NCBI RefSeq assembly: GCF_009909145.1
Contig: NZ_JAAAPJ010000007.1
Location: 310,001 to 374,000 of the forward strand
Reading direction: 5' to 3'
Length of the DNA stretch: 64,000 bases
Source: Corallococcus silvisoli
GTDB taxonomy: Bacteria > Myxococcota > Myxococcia > Myxococcales > Myxococcaceae
In this document: positions 30,123 through 38,629 of the stretch, piece after piece
How the letters are laid out: each line of letters begins with the position of its first letter
How positions within the stretch are numbered: the first letter of the stretch is position 1
The notes under the pieces: generated by a model
What the model saw: only the letters and a program-made list of their open reading frames with translations
What the model was told of the DNA's origin: nothing
Databases searched by the model: none
Translations under genes and position numbers: made by a program

Positions 30123-31889
30123 GTGGCGGCTTGGGCAGTGAGGGGATGGGGCGTGGGGCTGGGGTTGGGATGGGCGCTGGGGGTGTTGGGAGGTTGTGGG
30201 TTGCCCACGTGGGAGGAGGAGCCACCGGCCTGCGCGGCCCTGTTTCCGGGCGCCCTCGTCATCACCGAGTACCTCAACGACCCCACGGGCGCGGACACCG
30301 GGAAGGAGTACGTGGAGCTCCACAATCCCTCGCGGGAGACCGTGGACCTGCTGGGGGTGACGCTCTTCACCGCTCGCGACGAGGCGGCGCAGGAGCGGGC
30401 CTATACGTTCACCACCGCGTTGCCCGTGGATGCGGGCACCTTCGTCGTGCTGGGCGATGTGCGGGACGGGCCGCTGCCCGAACATGTGGACCAGACGTAT
30501 GGGGATGCGCTCGGCGCGCTGGGGAACAGCGCGGGACTGCTGGGTCTGCGGTGTGGGACGCGTGTGCTCGACACGGTGGCGCTCACCGCGCCGGAGAAGT
30601 CGGGTGTGGCCCGGACCTATGACGGCCGGCTCGTGCCAGAGGCGGAGGGCAATGACGACCTGTCGCGCTGGTGTGACGCACCGGAGACCGTGCCGGGCGG
30701 GACCCGTGGCAGTCCGGGGAGCGCGAACGCGCCGTGTCCTGCTGTGGCGGACGCTGGCGCGTCCGGCGTGGATGGTGGTCGTGTCGTGACCTGTCTGCCC
30801 CCGGGGGCGCTCTCTCCCCGGGAGGTCCAGTCACCGCGTCCAGGTCAGCTGATCATCACGGAGGTGATGGCCAACCCGCGAGGCGATGACACGGTGGGCG
30901 AATGGCTGGAGGTGCGCGCCACCGCGCCCGTGGACCTCAATGGTCTCACGGTGGGAACGGACACGTCGGGTACCCGGCTGGAGTCGGAGCGCTGCATGTC
31001 CCTTGCTTCGGGAGAGACGGCGCTGCTCGCCCGCAGGCGCGAGTCCGACGTGAATGGGGGCCTCCCGGAGCCACTGGCCACCTTCTCGGTGGACCTGCGC
31101 AACACGGGCGGCGCGGTCTCCCTGCGCGTGGGAAGCGTGCTCATCGACAGCGCGGTGTATGGCCCGGCACAGGATGGCGTGGCCACCCAGGTGTCCGCGC
31201 CGCTCACCGAGGATGCGAGGGGCAATGACGTGCTGACGTCCTGGTGCGCGGCCACGGAGCCCTACGGTGACAAGGGCAACCTGGGCACACCCGGACGGCC
31301 CAACCGCGTCTGCGTGAGCGCGGACGCCGGTGTCTCCCAGGCTGGCTGCATCGACCGGACGACCGGGCAATCGCGCGCGCTCCGCGTCCCGGCCGCGGGC
31401 TCGCTGGTGCTCACCGAGTTCATGGCGGACCCTTCCGCCGTCCCGGATGCGCTGGGCGAATGGGTGGAGGTGCTCGCGCTGCGAGAGGTGGACCTCAACG
31501 GGGTGACGCTCTCCAACGAGACAGGCAGCACGGTGCTGGAGTCGCCGCTGTGCCTTTCGATGAAGGCCGGGAGTCACGCCGTGCTCGCGCGCAGCGAGGA
31601 TGCTTCGCTCAACGGGGGACTGCCCTCGGTGTTTGGCACGTTCGGGTTCGGCCTGGGCAACGGCGCGGGAGCGCATGTCCTGAAGCTCGCGATGAGGGGA
31701 ATCCTGTTGGACTCGGTGGCCTTCACGAGCGCCGCGATCCCCGGTGTGTCGTCGCAGCTGGATGCGCGCGCGCGGGACGCCTCCGCGAATGACGCGGCCG
31801 GAGCCTTCTGTCCGACGCCCGCGGGCGTGACGTACGGCGTGGGGGACCGGGGCACTCCGGGCCGTGAGAACCGGAGGTGCGCGCCATGA
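30123..31889 (+). CDS. lipoprotein with three lamin-tail domains, 588 aa
   Basis: The N-terminus has a hydrophobic signal ending in VLGGC (Cys25), so it is exported and lipidated. The mature chain holds three repeats of the lamin-tail domain (LTD) beginning ALVITEYLNDPTG, QLIITEVMANPRG and SLVLTEFMADPSA. Each continues with a G/E-W/Y-[LV]-E-[LV] strand and ends with GTPGxxN-like turns. Cys-rich spacers connect them. In bacteria LTDs are found on secreted proteins, often with nucleases or phosphatases, and probably mediate binding. Start is GTG after AGGGAGCGGAG, 12 bases past the HHH-barrel stop. The stop overlaps the next gene (ATGA). The three-fold repeat is a clear internal duplication. 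Confidence 0.8.
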   Translation: MAAWAVRGWGVGLGLGWALGVLGGCGLPTWEEEPPACAALFPGALVITEYLNDPTGADTGKEYVELHNPSRETVDLLGVTLFTARDEAAQERAYTFTTALPVDAGTFVVLGDVRDGPLPEHVDQTYGDALGALGNSAGLLGLRCGTRVLDTVALTAPEKSGVARTYDGRLVPEAEGNDDLSRWCDAPETVPGGTRGSPGSANAPCPAVADAGASGVDGGRVVTCLPPGALSPREVQSPRPGQLIITEVMANPRGDDTVGEWLEVRATAPVDLNGLTVGTDTSGTRLESERCMSLASGETALLARRRESDVNGGLPEPLATFSVDLRNTGGAVSLRVGSVLIDSAVYGPAQDGVATQVSAPLTEDARGNDVLTSWCAATEPYGDKGNLGTPGRPNRVCVSADAGVSQAGCIDRTTGQSRALRVPAAGSLVLTEFMADPSAVPDALGEWVEVLALREVDLNGVTLSNETGSTVLESPLCLSMKAGSHAVLARSEDASLNGGLPSVFGTFGFGLGNGAGAHVLKLAMRGILLDSVAFTSAAIPGVSSQLDARARDASANDAAGAFCPTPAGVTYGVGDRGTPGRENRRCAP

Positions 31890-32386
31890 GGATGCACGTC
31901 GTGGGATTCCTGCTGCTGCTGGGCGTCCTGTCCGCGTGCGGGGGCGAGGAGGGAGAGTGCGGGCCGCGTACGGGCGTGGTGACGCAGGTCATCGACGGAG
32001 ACACGGTGGTGCTCCAGGACGGCGAGCGGATCCGCTACCTGCTCGCCGACACTCCGGAGACGACGCGCGGCCACCACGACTGCTTCGGTGAGGAGGCCGC
32101 GGCGTTCAACCGCTCGCTCGTGGAGGGCCGCGCGGTGCGGCTGCGGGACGCGGAGGCGTGCACGGACCGCTTCGGACGGAGGCTCGCCTACGTGTCCGTG
32201 GACGGCCAGGACGTGAACGCGCTCCTCGTGGAGCGTGGCTACGCGTGCACGCTGTTCATCCCCCCGGCCGGAGCCTCCCGGCGCGGTGAGTTCGAGTCCC
32301 TGGAGCTGGAGGCCCGCCGCGCCCGCCGGGGCCTGTGGGGGCGCTGCCCGGCGCCGTGCCCGCGGGGACGGCGCCCGGAGGGGTCC
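31886..32386 (+). CDS. staphylococcal-nuclease-like lipoprotein (3' end uncertain)
   Basis: The signal ends in VLSAC (Cys18), so the nuclease is exported and lipidated. All known staphylococcal nuclease residues have equivalents: Asp37 and Asp39 in IDGDT, Arg50, Asp55-Thr56 and Glu58 in LADTPET, and Arg98 in DRFGRR. The product should cleave DNA or RNA with Ca2+ in the periplasm or at the cell surface. The SNase fold ends near residue 155 (GLWGRC). No stop codon follows in this frame for over 1,100 codons, so the end given is an estimate. A one-base shift would reach TGA at 32464-32466. The ATG overlaps the stop of the LTD gene by 4 bases, showing tight coupling. Confidence 0.75.
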
Positions 32387-32389
32387 ACC

Positions 32390-33097
32390 CTACGGAAGCG
32401 CGTCCGTCACCGCCTGGGCCAGCTCCGAGTCCAGCGGCCAGGCCGCGGGGTGGCGCGACGTGGTGAGGTCCAGCGTGCTGTCCGTGAGCTTCGCCTGGAA
32501 GGAATCCCCCACGAACAGCCGCACCTTGCGCACCTTCTCGCGGAGCACGTCGCCCACGTCGGGCGTCCTGGCGAGCTTGCCCAGGACCTCGCCCGTGCGC
32601 TCGACGAGCCACGCCAGGGGCTGGATGAAGGCGTCCTGCTCCAGCTCCGTACCCGTGCCGAACTCCGCCGTCACCGGCGTGCCCCAGGCGCTGGACAGCT
32701 TGTCGGCCATCGCGGGCAGGTGCCTTCGCAGGTGCATCGGCGAGGACTCGGGCATCGACCTGGCGGGCGTGTCCAGCATCGTGGCGTCGTGCAGCGTGAG
32801 CGCCTCGATGACCCCGTCTGGCACGAACGTCACGTCCAGGCCTTCGCCGCGCGAACCGTAGCCCCCCGAGGTGATCAACAGCACCCCCCGGCCGTGGCGG
32901 AACTCGCCATACTCCCGGACGAAGCCCGTCAGCTCGCGGCCACTGCGCAGGAACACCGTCACCTGCGGCAGGTTCAGCGGCAGGCCCGCGGCGCGGCGGC
33001 GCATGAGCGAGCTCATCGCCTCCAGCACCTCCCAGGCGCTCCGCACGTTCCCCCGGCCCAGGGACTCCAGCGGATCCACTGGCTGGGGCGCGCTCAT
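32390..33097 (-). CDS. hypothetical protein, 235 aa
   Basis: I do not recognise a family. The protein is soluble, with an N-terminal helical part (AWEVLEAMSSLMRRRAAG), a beta-hairpin segment (VTVFLRSGRELTGFV, then GVLLITSGGYGS) that has an LSm/bacteriophage-like small-barrel look, and a helical tail ending LDSELAQAVTDALP. The ATG at 33097 has GGGGGAGG 6 bases upstream, which decides the start over the ATG at 33136. The stop lies at the expected end of the nuclease domain on the other strand, so the two genes converge with little or no gap. Coding reality is supported by strong third-position GC bias in this frame. Confidence 0.7.
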   Translation of the reverse strand: MSAPQPVDPLESLGRGNVRSAWEVLEAMSSLMRRRAAGLPLNLPQVTVFLRSGRELTGFVREYGEFRHGRGVLLITSGGYGSRGEGLDVTFVPDGVIEALTLHDATMLDTPARSMPESSPMHLRRHLPAMADKLSSAWGTPVTAEFGTGTELEQDAFIQPLAWLVERTGEVLGKLARTPDVGDVLREKVRKVRLFVGDSFQAKLTDSTLDLTTSRHPAAWPLDSELAQAVTDALP

Positions 33098-33547
33098 GGC
33101 TGGGCCTCCCCCGTCAGGGCGGGTCCCTGGGGCCATGCCCCCGGGGGCAGCCGCCCCGTCGTCGTCGCGCCCGCGTCCTGCCCGCCGGTCCTGCGTTCCG
33201 CGAATGCCATGCGCTGTGTCCTCCCGTGTGCCTGGGCGCCAGTCTCTCTCATGTCACTGGCGGGACCCAGCGCCCCGCGAGGGCCTCCCATGGCCGCCTG
33301 CCACCCCCCGGGGGTCCACCCCAGCGGTGGACAAGCCACCCCACCCCCTCCCGCAGGCCCCATCCTGCGCGCGGGGGACCATGACCATCTTCCCTCCACT
33401 CCGGGCGCGTCCAGGGAGCAGGGGCACGGTGACACACACTCTTCCGACAGCAGGCGGCCTGCCTTTGCTGACCGGTGTCTCCGGAGTGCCGGAGGCGTGC
33501 GCTCCCTCCCTGGTCCCCGAAGCCTCGGGGAAGGCGCGGGCGGTGGC
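33098..33547. other. non-coding stretch, 450 bases, upstream of the kinase gene
   Basis: No ORF of credible protein character. It separates the divergent hypothetical gene and the histidine kinase. Near the right end a 6-bp stem CCCCGA/TCGGGG (33515-33520 with 33525-33530, loop of 4) lies about 18 bases before the kinase ATG and could mask its ribosome-binding site. I see no repeats or transposon ends. Confidence 0.4.
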
Positions 33548-35809
33548 ATGAACCCCTTCGCCTCCACGTCGGATTCGCTCGCGGACCTCGTGGAGGGCCT
33601 GCGCGACGACATCATCCGGCGCTGGGGCGCGCGCGTGCGGCCGTCCATCGGGGACATGCACGAGGAGTTCCAGGAGCGGTCGCGCGGGATGCTCCAGCTG
33701 GTGGATGCGCTGGTGCTCGTGCTGCGCCAGGGCGGGGCGACGTGGGACGCGGAGCCGGTCCGGGCCCAGGCCCGCGAACTCGGGCAGCGGCGCTTCCTGG
33801 CCGGCGCGCGGGTGGAGGCGCTGGTGGAGGAGCATGGCCTCCTGCGCGAGGCCATCCTGGAGACGTTGGATGACTCCCACCACCCCCTGGGGGTGTACGA
33901 ACTGCGGGCGCTCTGGCGCGCGCTGGATGGCAGCCTGACGGAGGCCGTGGCCCGCTACGTCCACGAGCACGAGCAGGCGCTGCGGGCGCGGGAGCGGCGG
34001 CTGCAGGCCATCCTCGACCATGCGCCGGCCGCCATCTACGCGAAGGACCTGGGCGGGCGGTACCTCTTCGTCAATCGCCCCTTCGAGGCCCTCTCCGGAC
34101 ACACGCGGGCGGAGGTGCTGGGGCACGCGGACCGGGAGCTGTTTCCGCGGCGCACCGCGGAGCGGTTCCAGGAGAACGACCAGCAGGTGCTGACGGTGCG
34201 CAAGCCGCTGGTGTTCGACGAGGAGGTGCTCCAGCCCGACGGGCTCCATGTCTACCACACGGTGAAGTTCCCCCTCCCCACCATCACGGACGGAGAGGCG
34301 TGGGCCGTGTGCGGCGTGTCCACGGACATCACCGCCACGCGCATGCTGCGCCAGGAGCGCGACGAGGCCCGTGAGCAGCTCCAGCGCGTGCTCACCCAGC
34401 TGCCCGTGGTGCTGTGGGCCTTCGACCCCCACGGCGTGTTCACCCTCTTCGAGGGCGAAGGGGTGACGACCACGAGCCTGCCCTCCCAGGCGATGCGCGG
34501 GCGCTCCGTGTTCGAGCTCTTCCGGGACCGGCGGGACGTGGTGGAGGTCGTCCAGCGCGCGCTGGCGGGGGAGCGGCTGTCCACGGAGCTGTACTTGATG
34601 GGCGTCTGGTTCGAGGTCCGCCTCATGCCGATGCTCGACCCGGGGGGGCGGGTGGTGAGCGTGTCGGGCGTGTCGCTGGACATCACCGACCGGCGCCGAG
34701 CGGAGCAGGAGCTGCGCGCGTCGGAGACGCGCTACCGGCTGGCCACCCTGGCCACCCGCGACATCATCTGGGACTGGGACCTGGTGACGAATGAAATCCA
34801 CTGGAGCGAGCTGGCCGCGCGCATCCTCCGGCTGGACACGTCCCCGGGAGCGCCCCCCATGGACATGGCGTGGTGGACCGACAGCCTGCACCCCGACGAC
34901 CGCGACCGGGTGACCCACGAGCTTCAGGAGGCGCTGGACAGCCGCGAGGGCCACTGGCTGGCGGAGTACCGGCTGCGGCGGGGTGACGGCACCTGGGCCT
35001 TCGTCGAGGACCGGGGCCGCGTGGTGAAGGACCTCCAGGGCCGCGCGGTGCGCATGGTGGGCGCCATGCAGGACGTCACCGGCAGGCACGAGGAGGAGGC
35101 GGAGGCGCGGCGCCGCGCGGAGTTCGAGCAGCTGCTCATCGGCATCGTCGGACACGACCTGCGCAACCCCATCTCCGCCATCACCATGGCGGCCACGATG
35201 CTGGCGAAGCGCGAGGAGGCCGACCCGCGCGACCAGAAGGCCATCGCCCGCATCCTCTCCAGCGCGGAGCGGGCCCACCGCATGCTGCATGACGTGCTGG
35301 ACTTCACCCAGGCCCGCCTGGGCGGCGGCATTCCCATGGCGCCCCGCGAGGTGGACCTCATGGAGCTGGTGCGGCAGGTGGTGGACGAGGTGCAGCAGGC
35401 CCACCCGGACCGACGCCTGCAGGTGGACGGCCCGGGCGCGGCGTGGCTGTGGTGCGACCCGGACCGGCTGGCGCAGGTCATCACCAACCTGGTGAACAAC
35501 GCGCTCGCCTATGGGGACGCGCTCTGCCCCGTGCGCGTGCGGCTGCGCGGCCAGACGGGCTCCGTGACCCTCGCGGTGAACAACCAGGGGCGCCCGATTC
35601 CGCGGGACCTGCTGCCGCACCTGTTCGAACCCCTCAAGCGCGCGGAGGCCCGCGAGAGAAGCCATCCCGCCCACGGGCTGGGCCTGGGGCTGTTCATCGT
35701 GAAGCACATCGTGGATGCGCACTCGGGCCGGCTGCGCGTGCGCTCCACCGCGCAGGACGGCACCACGGTCCTCGTGCTGCTGCCGCGACGCCCCCTCTTC
35801 GAGGGCTGA
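33548..35809 (+). CDS. PAS-domain sensor histidine kinase, 753 aa
   Basis: Domains in order: an N-terminal all-helical RsbRD-type sensor (residues ~8-135), three PAS domains (about 150-270, 280-390 and 395-515), a HisKA dimerisation helix with the phospho-acceptor His536 in GHDLRNPIS, and an HATPase domain (N box NLVNNALAYG, G2 box GLGLGLFIVKHIV). There is no membrane helix, so it is a cytoplasmic sensor. No response regulator is encoded beside it, so it is an orphan kinase, as is common in myxobacteria. The RsbRD domain, usually on stressosome proteins, suggests a stress or developmental input. The ATG has a GGAAGG about 12 bases upstream. Confidence 0.9.
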   Translation: MNPFASTSDSLADLVEGLRDDIIRRWGARVRPSIGDMHEEFQERSRGMLQLVDALVLVLRQGGATWDAEPVRAQARELGQRRFLAGARVEALVEEHGLLREAILETLDDSHHPLGVYELRALWRALDGSLTEAVARYVHEHEQALRARERRLQAILDHAPAAIYAKDLGGRYLFVNRPFEALSGHTRAEVLGHADRELFPRRTAERFQENDQQVLTVRKPLVFDEEVLQPDGLHVYHTVKFPLPTITDGEAWAVCGVSTDITATRMLRQERDEAREQLQRVLTQLPVVLWAFDPHGVFTLFEGEGVTTTSLPSQAMRGRSVFELFRDRRDVVEVVQRALAGERLSTELYLMGVWFEVRLMPMLDPGGRVVSVSGVSLDITDRRRAEQELRASETRYRLATLATRDIIWDWDLVTNEIHWSELAARILRLDTSPGAPPMDMAWWTDSLHPDDRDRVTHELQEALDSREGHWLAEYRLRRGDGTWAFVEDRGRVVKDLQGRAVRMVGAMQDVTGRHEEEAEARRRAEFEQLLIGIVGHDLRNPISAITMAATMLAKREEADPRDQKAIARILSSAERAHRMLHDVLDFTQARLGGGIPMAPREVDLMELVRQVVDEVQQAHPDRRLQVDGPGAAWLWCDPDRLAQVITNLVNNALAYGDALCPVRVRLRGQTGSVTLAVNNQGRPIPRDLLPHLFEPLKRAEARERSHPAHGLGLGLFIVKHIVDAHSGRLRVRSTAQDGTTVLVLLPRRPLFEG

Positions 35810-35971
35810 CGGCGGCCCTCCGGCCGTCGCGGGGCCTGCACGTCCGCCTGGACCCGGGCGGCAAACTCCGCGGACCGCCGTGGCGCGCTTGCCCTGGGCG
35901 GACGGCCCGGATAGCAACGGGGCTCCGGCGCGGGATGGCCTTGCCTTCCGGATGGGGAGCGGAGCGTGGCA

Positions 35972-36793
35972 ATGAACAAGAAGTGGGTCATCGGTCTGGG
36001 GCTGGGCTGCGGCGGGGTGCTCGTGCTGGGCGTGGTGGGGCTGGTCGCGGCGGGCTACTGGGCGAACGCCAACATGGGCGGCTCCGGCGTGGACGCGGTG
36101 ATGGACGCGCAGGCGCGCACCCAGCGGTTCGCCGAACTCAACACCCTCCATCCCTTCACGCCGCCCGCCACGGGCGGCGTGCTGAAGCTGGAGGAGGCCC
36201 GGCTGGAGACCTACCTGACCGCGCGCGAGGCGACCCTGCCCGCCTTCCACATCATGGAGAAGGAGTCCGTCGCCTTCGTCGAACAGCATGGCGCGGAGCT
36301 GGACCGCCGGGACACGCGCTCCCTGCTCAAGGCCGCGGGCGCCTCCATGCGGATGGTGGGCAAGGTCCAGGCCGCCCTCATCCAGAACCTGGAGGCCCAC
36401 GCCATGTCTCCCCTGGAGTTCCAGACCCTCACCACCGTGGTGTACCCACCGCCCCCGTCGGCCCAGCCCCTGGACGCGGGCGTGGCGGCGGTGTCCCGGC
36501 CCACGGATCCGGAGAACATCGCGGCCCTGGAGCAGCAGCTGGCCGCGCTCACGCCCCAGCTGGAGGATCCGAAGCTCACCGAGGCGCAGCGGCTGCAACT
36601 GGAGCAGCGCCGCGCGGGGCTGCGCAAGTCCCTCACCCAACTGGAGCAGGCTTCGGGCAAGGACGTGAAGGACGCCAACGCCGCGCTCCTGAAGAAGCAC
36701 GAGGCGCGCATCGCCCAGGCGGCGAACCCGCTCTTCGACCAGCTCCTGGTCAACCCCAAGCCGCCCGGCACCGCGCGCCGGCCCTCGCCCTGA
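35972..36793 (+). CDS. membrane-anchored coiled-coil protein, 273 aa
   Basis: I do not recognise a family. Residues ~5-30 form a single Gly/Val/Leu-rich membrane helix after a basic N-terminus (NKKW). The rest is predicted to lie outside the cytoplasm and is helical, with a Glu/Gln/Ala/Leu-rich coiled-coil (ALEQQLAALTPQLE and on) and a Pro-rich tail. The ATG at 35972 is favoured by GGAG 7 bases before it; a GTG 6 bases upstream is an alternative. It lies 160 bases behind the histidine kinase and converges with terC. Confidence 0.65.
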   Translation: MNKKWVIGLGLGCGGVLVLGVVGLVAAGYWANANMGGSGVDAVMDAQARTQRFAELNTLHPFTPPATGGVLKLEEARLETYLTAREATLPAFHIMEKESVAFVEQHGAELDRRDTRSLLKAAGASMRMVGKVQAALIQNLEAHAMSPLEFQTLTTVVYPPPPSAQPLDAGVAAVSRPTDPENIAALEQQLAALTPQLEDPKLTEAQRLQLEQRRAGLRKSLTQLEQASGKDVKDANAALLKKHEARIAQAANPLFDQLLVNPKPPGTARRPSP

Positions 36794-36808
36794 GGAGGCG
36801 GGCTTCGC

Positions 36809-37732
36809 TCAGACCTCCACCTCGCGCCCGGCGCGCCGGTGCGCGAGGCTGGCCCACACCGCCGCGCCAATGACGACGAGGATGATGGCCACGGAGAGCA
36901 GCGGCGGGATGCGCACCCACTTCTCCACCACCAGCTTCACGCCCGCGAACGCCAGCACCCCCGCGAGCCCGTAGTGCAGGTACTTGAGCTGCCCCACCGC
37001 CCCGGCGATGACCAGGTAGAGCGCGCGCAGCCCCAGGATGGCGAAGGCGTTGGAGCTGTAGAGGACGAAGGTGTCGGTGGTGACGGAGAAGGCCGCCGGC
37101 ACTGAGTCCACCGCGAACAGGATGTCCGTCACCTCCAGGCCCACGAGCGCGAGCAGCAGCGGCGTGGCGAGCCTGCGGCCCTGCTGCTTCACCACGAAGT
37201 GGGGGCCCTCCACCTGGTCCGCCACCGGCAGCCGGTGCGACAGCCAGCTCACCACGCGGTTGTCCTGCTCCTTCGACGGGTCCTCGCGCAGCACCCGCCA
37301 CGCCGTGACGAGCAGGATGGCGCCGAAGACGTACGACACCCAGCCCCAGCGCTGCAGCGCCGCCGCGCCCACGAAGATGAACAGGGCCCGGAACACCAGC
37401 GCGCCGAAGATGCCCAGGAAGAGCACCTCGTGCTGATAGCGCTGGGGCACGTTCAGGCTGCGGAAGATGACAAGGAAGACGAAGACGTTGTCCAGGCTCA
37501 GGCTCTTCTCGATGAGCCACGCCGCCAGGTATTCGTGGCCCTGCTCGCTGCCCAGCGCCACCCACACGAAGCCGCAGAAGCACAGCCCCAACCCCACCCA
37601 CGCCAGACTCCACAGGAGGGCCGCGCGGCGAGACTGCCCCCTACCTCCCCGGTGGGCCAGCAGGTCCACTCCCAGCAACGCCAGCAGCAGCGTCCAGAAG
37701 ACAATCCAGGCCCAGGCAGGGGTGCTTTGCAT
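36809..37732 (-). CDS. TerC family integral membrane protein, 307 aa
   Basis: A polytopic membrane protein of the TerC family with its two acidic motifs: EKSLSLDNVFVF and DILFAVDSVPAAF. Family members handle metal ions (Mn export during secretion, tellurite resistance). The length is close to the usual 300-330 residues. It stands alone, with no ter genes around. The ATG at 37732 is preceded by GGAGG (GGTTGGAGGCGTC). I looked for a yybP-ykoY manganese riboswitch in the short leader and found none. Confidence 0.9.
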   Translation of the reverse strand: MQSTPAWAWIVFWTLLLALLGVDLLAHRGGRGQSRRAALLWSLAWVGLGLCFCGFVWVALGSEQGHEYLAAWLIEKSLSLDNVFVFLVIFRSLNVPQRYQHEVLFLGIFGALVFRALFIFVGAAALQRWGWVSYVFGAILLVTAWRVLREDPSKEQDNRVVSWLSHRLPVADQVEGPHFVVKQQGRRLATPLLLALVGLEVTDILFAVDSVPAAFSVTTDTFVLYSSNAFAILGLRALYLVIAGAVGQLKYLHYGLAGVLAFAGVKLVVEKWVRIPPLLSVAIILVVIGAAVWASLAHRRAGREVEV

Positions 37733-37938
37733 GACGCCTCCAACCTAGGCATCCCCCTCCCATTCGCCTGGGAAAGGGTTCGCTGGGAGTCAAATCCTAC
37801 CCATATCCGCGGTCATGACCCACCGTGCGGCTCGGGCAGCGGAGGAGCGGGCGAGCGTTGTCTTCTCCCACACCCAGGATGTGATACTTCCCAGGAAGCC
37901 CAGGACCTCATGATTCTCAACACTCCAAAGGCGGTGCG

Positions 37939-38346
37939 ATGAACACGGTCATCTTCGCTTGTACGCAGAACGCGGGTCGCTCGCAGATCGCGGCGGCCTT
38001 CTTCAACCTGCTGGCGGACCCCACCAAGGCGCGCGCGATCTCCGCGGGGACTCAGCCGGCCGAGCGTCTGCATCCCGAGGTGCTCGCCACGATGAAGGAG
38101 ATGGGCGTGGACCTGGGGGACGCGAAGCCCCAGCGCCTGACGCCAGAGCTGGCGAAGAACGCGCAGATCCTGGTGACGCTGGGCGGGCTGTCGGACGCGC
38201 CGGTGGTGGCGGACCAGAAGCGCGAGGACTGGCCCATGGAGGACACCGCGGGCAAGTCTCCGGCGGACGTGGAGAAGATTCGCGACACGACGGCCGCCAT
38301 GGTGTCGGACTTCGTGAACCGCCACGGTTGGGAGCGCCCGCAGTAG
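37939..38346 (+). CDS. arsenate reductase / low-molecular-weight phosphatase-like protein, 135 aa
   Basis: A low-molecular-weight phosphotyrosine phosphatase fold with the P-loop C-x5-R-S near the N-terminus (CTQNAGRS, Cys8 to Ser15), as in thioredoxin-linked ArsC (CTGNSARS-type). The second motif (the acidic DP pair) appears as EDWPMED near residue 95. Two further Cys of the Bacillus ArsC relay are absent: only Cys8 is present, so a classical intramolecular disulfide relay is not possible. It may use an external thiol or be a phosphatase. There are no ars genes nearby. The start ATG is preceded by AAAGG. Confidence 0.75.
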   Translation: MNTVIFACTQNAGRSQIAAAFFNLLADPTKARAISAGTQPAERLHPEVLATMKEMGVDLGDAKPQRLTPELAKNAQILVTLGGLSDAPVVADQKREDWPMEDTAGKSPADVEKIRDTTAAMVSDFVNRHGWERPQ

Positions 38347-38368
38347 GCCGTTGCTGGAGGCAGGGCCT

Positions 38369-38385
38369 CGCGGGTGCTGCCCGCG
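38369..38385. repeat. short hairpin after the ArsC-like gene
   Basis: CGCGGG (38369-38374) pairs with CCCGCG (38380-38385) around a 5-base loop, 23 bases beyond the ArsC-like stop. It is a weak terminator candidate; no T-tract follows. Confidence 0.3.
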
Positions 38386-38629
38386 GGAGGGCTTGAAGCC
38401 AGCGTTCCTTTGGTGCGTGGACCGTGGGTGTCCGGGCCCGAGACGGGCGGACGGACGGGCACGCGGACGAAGGGACGGCAGCCCGCGACGCGCGGCATCG
38501 CGGGTGGGGGGGCCGCCGGGCCGCGCGCATCCGCTTGGGGCGGATGGCTTGAAAGGGGGAGGGGCTTGTCGCACGCTGTGTTCCTTCGCGGACACGCGGT
38601 TCGCGGTTTCCCATTCCCAGGCTCCCCTG

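Noticed and set aside
32235..32861. A 208-codon plus-strand ORF after the nuclease
   Set aside because: It is Ser/Arg-rich and antisense to the 235-residue minus-strand gene; no protein family resemblance.
31886..35809. A genuine nuclease-histidine kinase fusion
   Set aside because: The ~400 codons between them are antisense to a minus-strand gene with its own GGGGGAGG start and have no domain pattern. An exported lipoprotein nuclease joined to a cytoplasmic kinase also makes no topological sense.
33254..36700. A 1,148-codon minus-strand frame under the histidine kinase
   Set aside because: Same low-complexity antisense composition; the plus strand encodes clear PAS, HisKA and HATPase domains.
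37733..37938. A yybP-ykoY manganese riboswitch before terC
   Set aside because: The leader is short and lacks the conserved core of that riboswitch.
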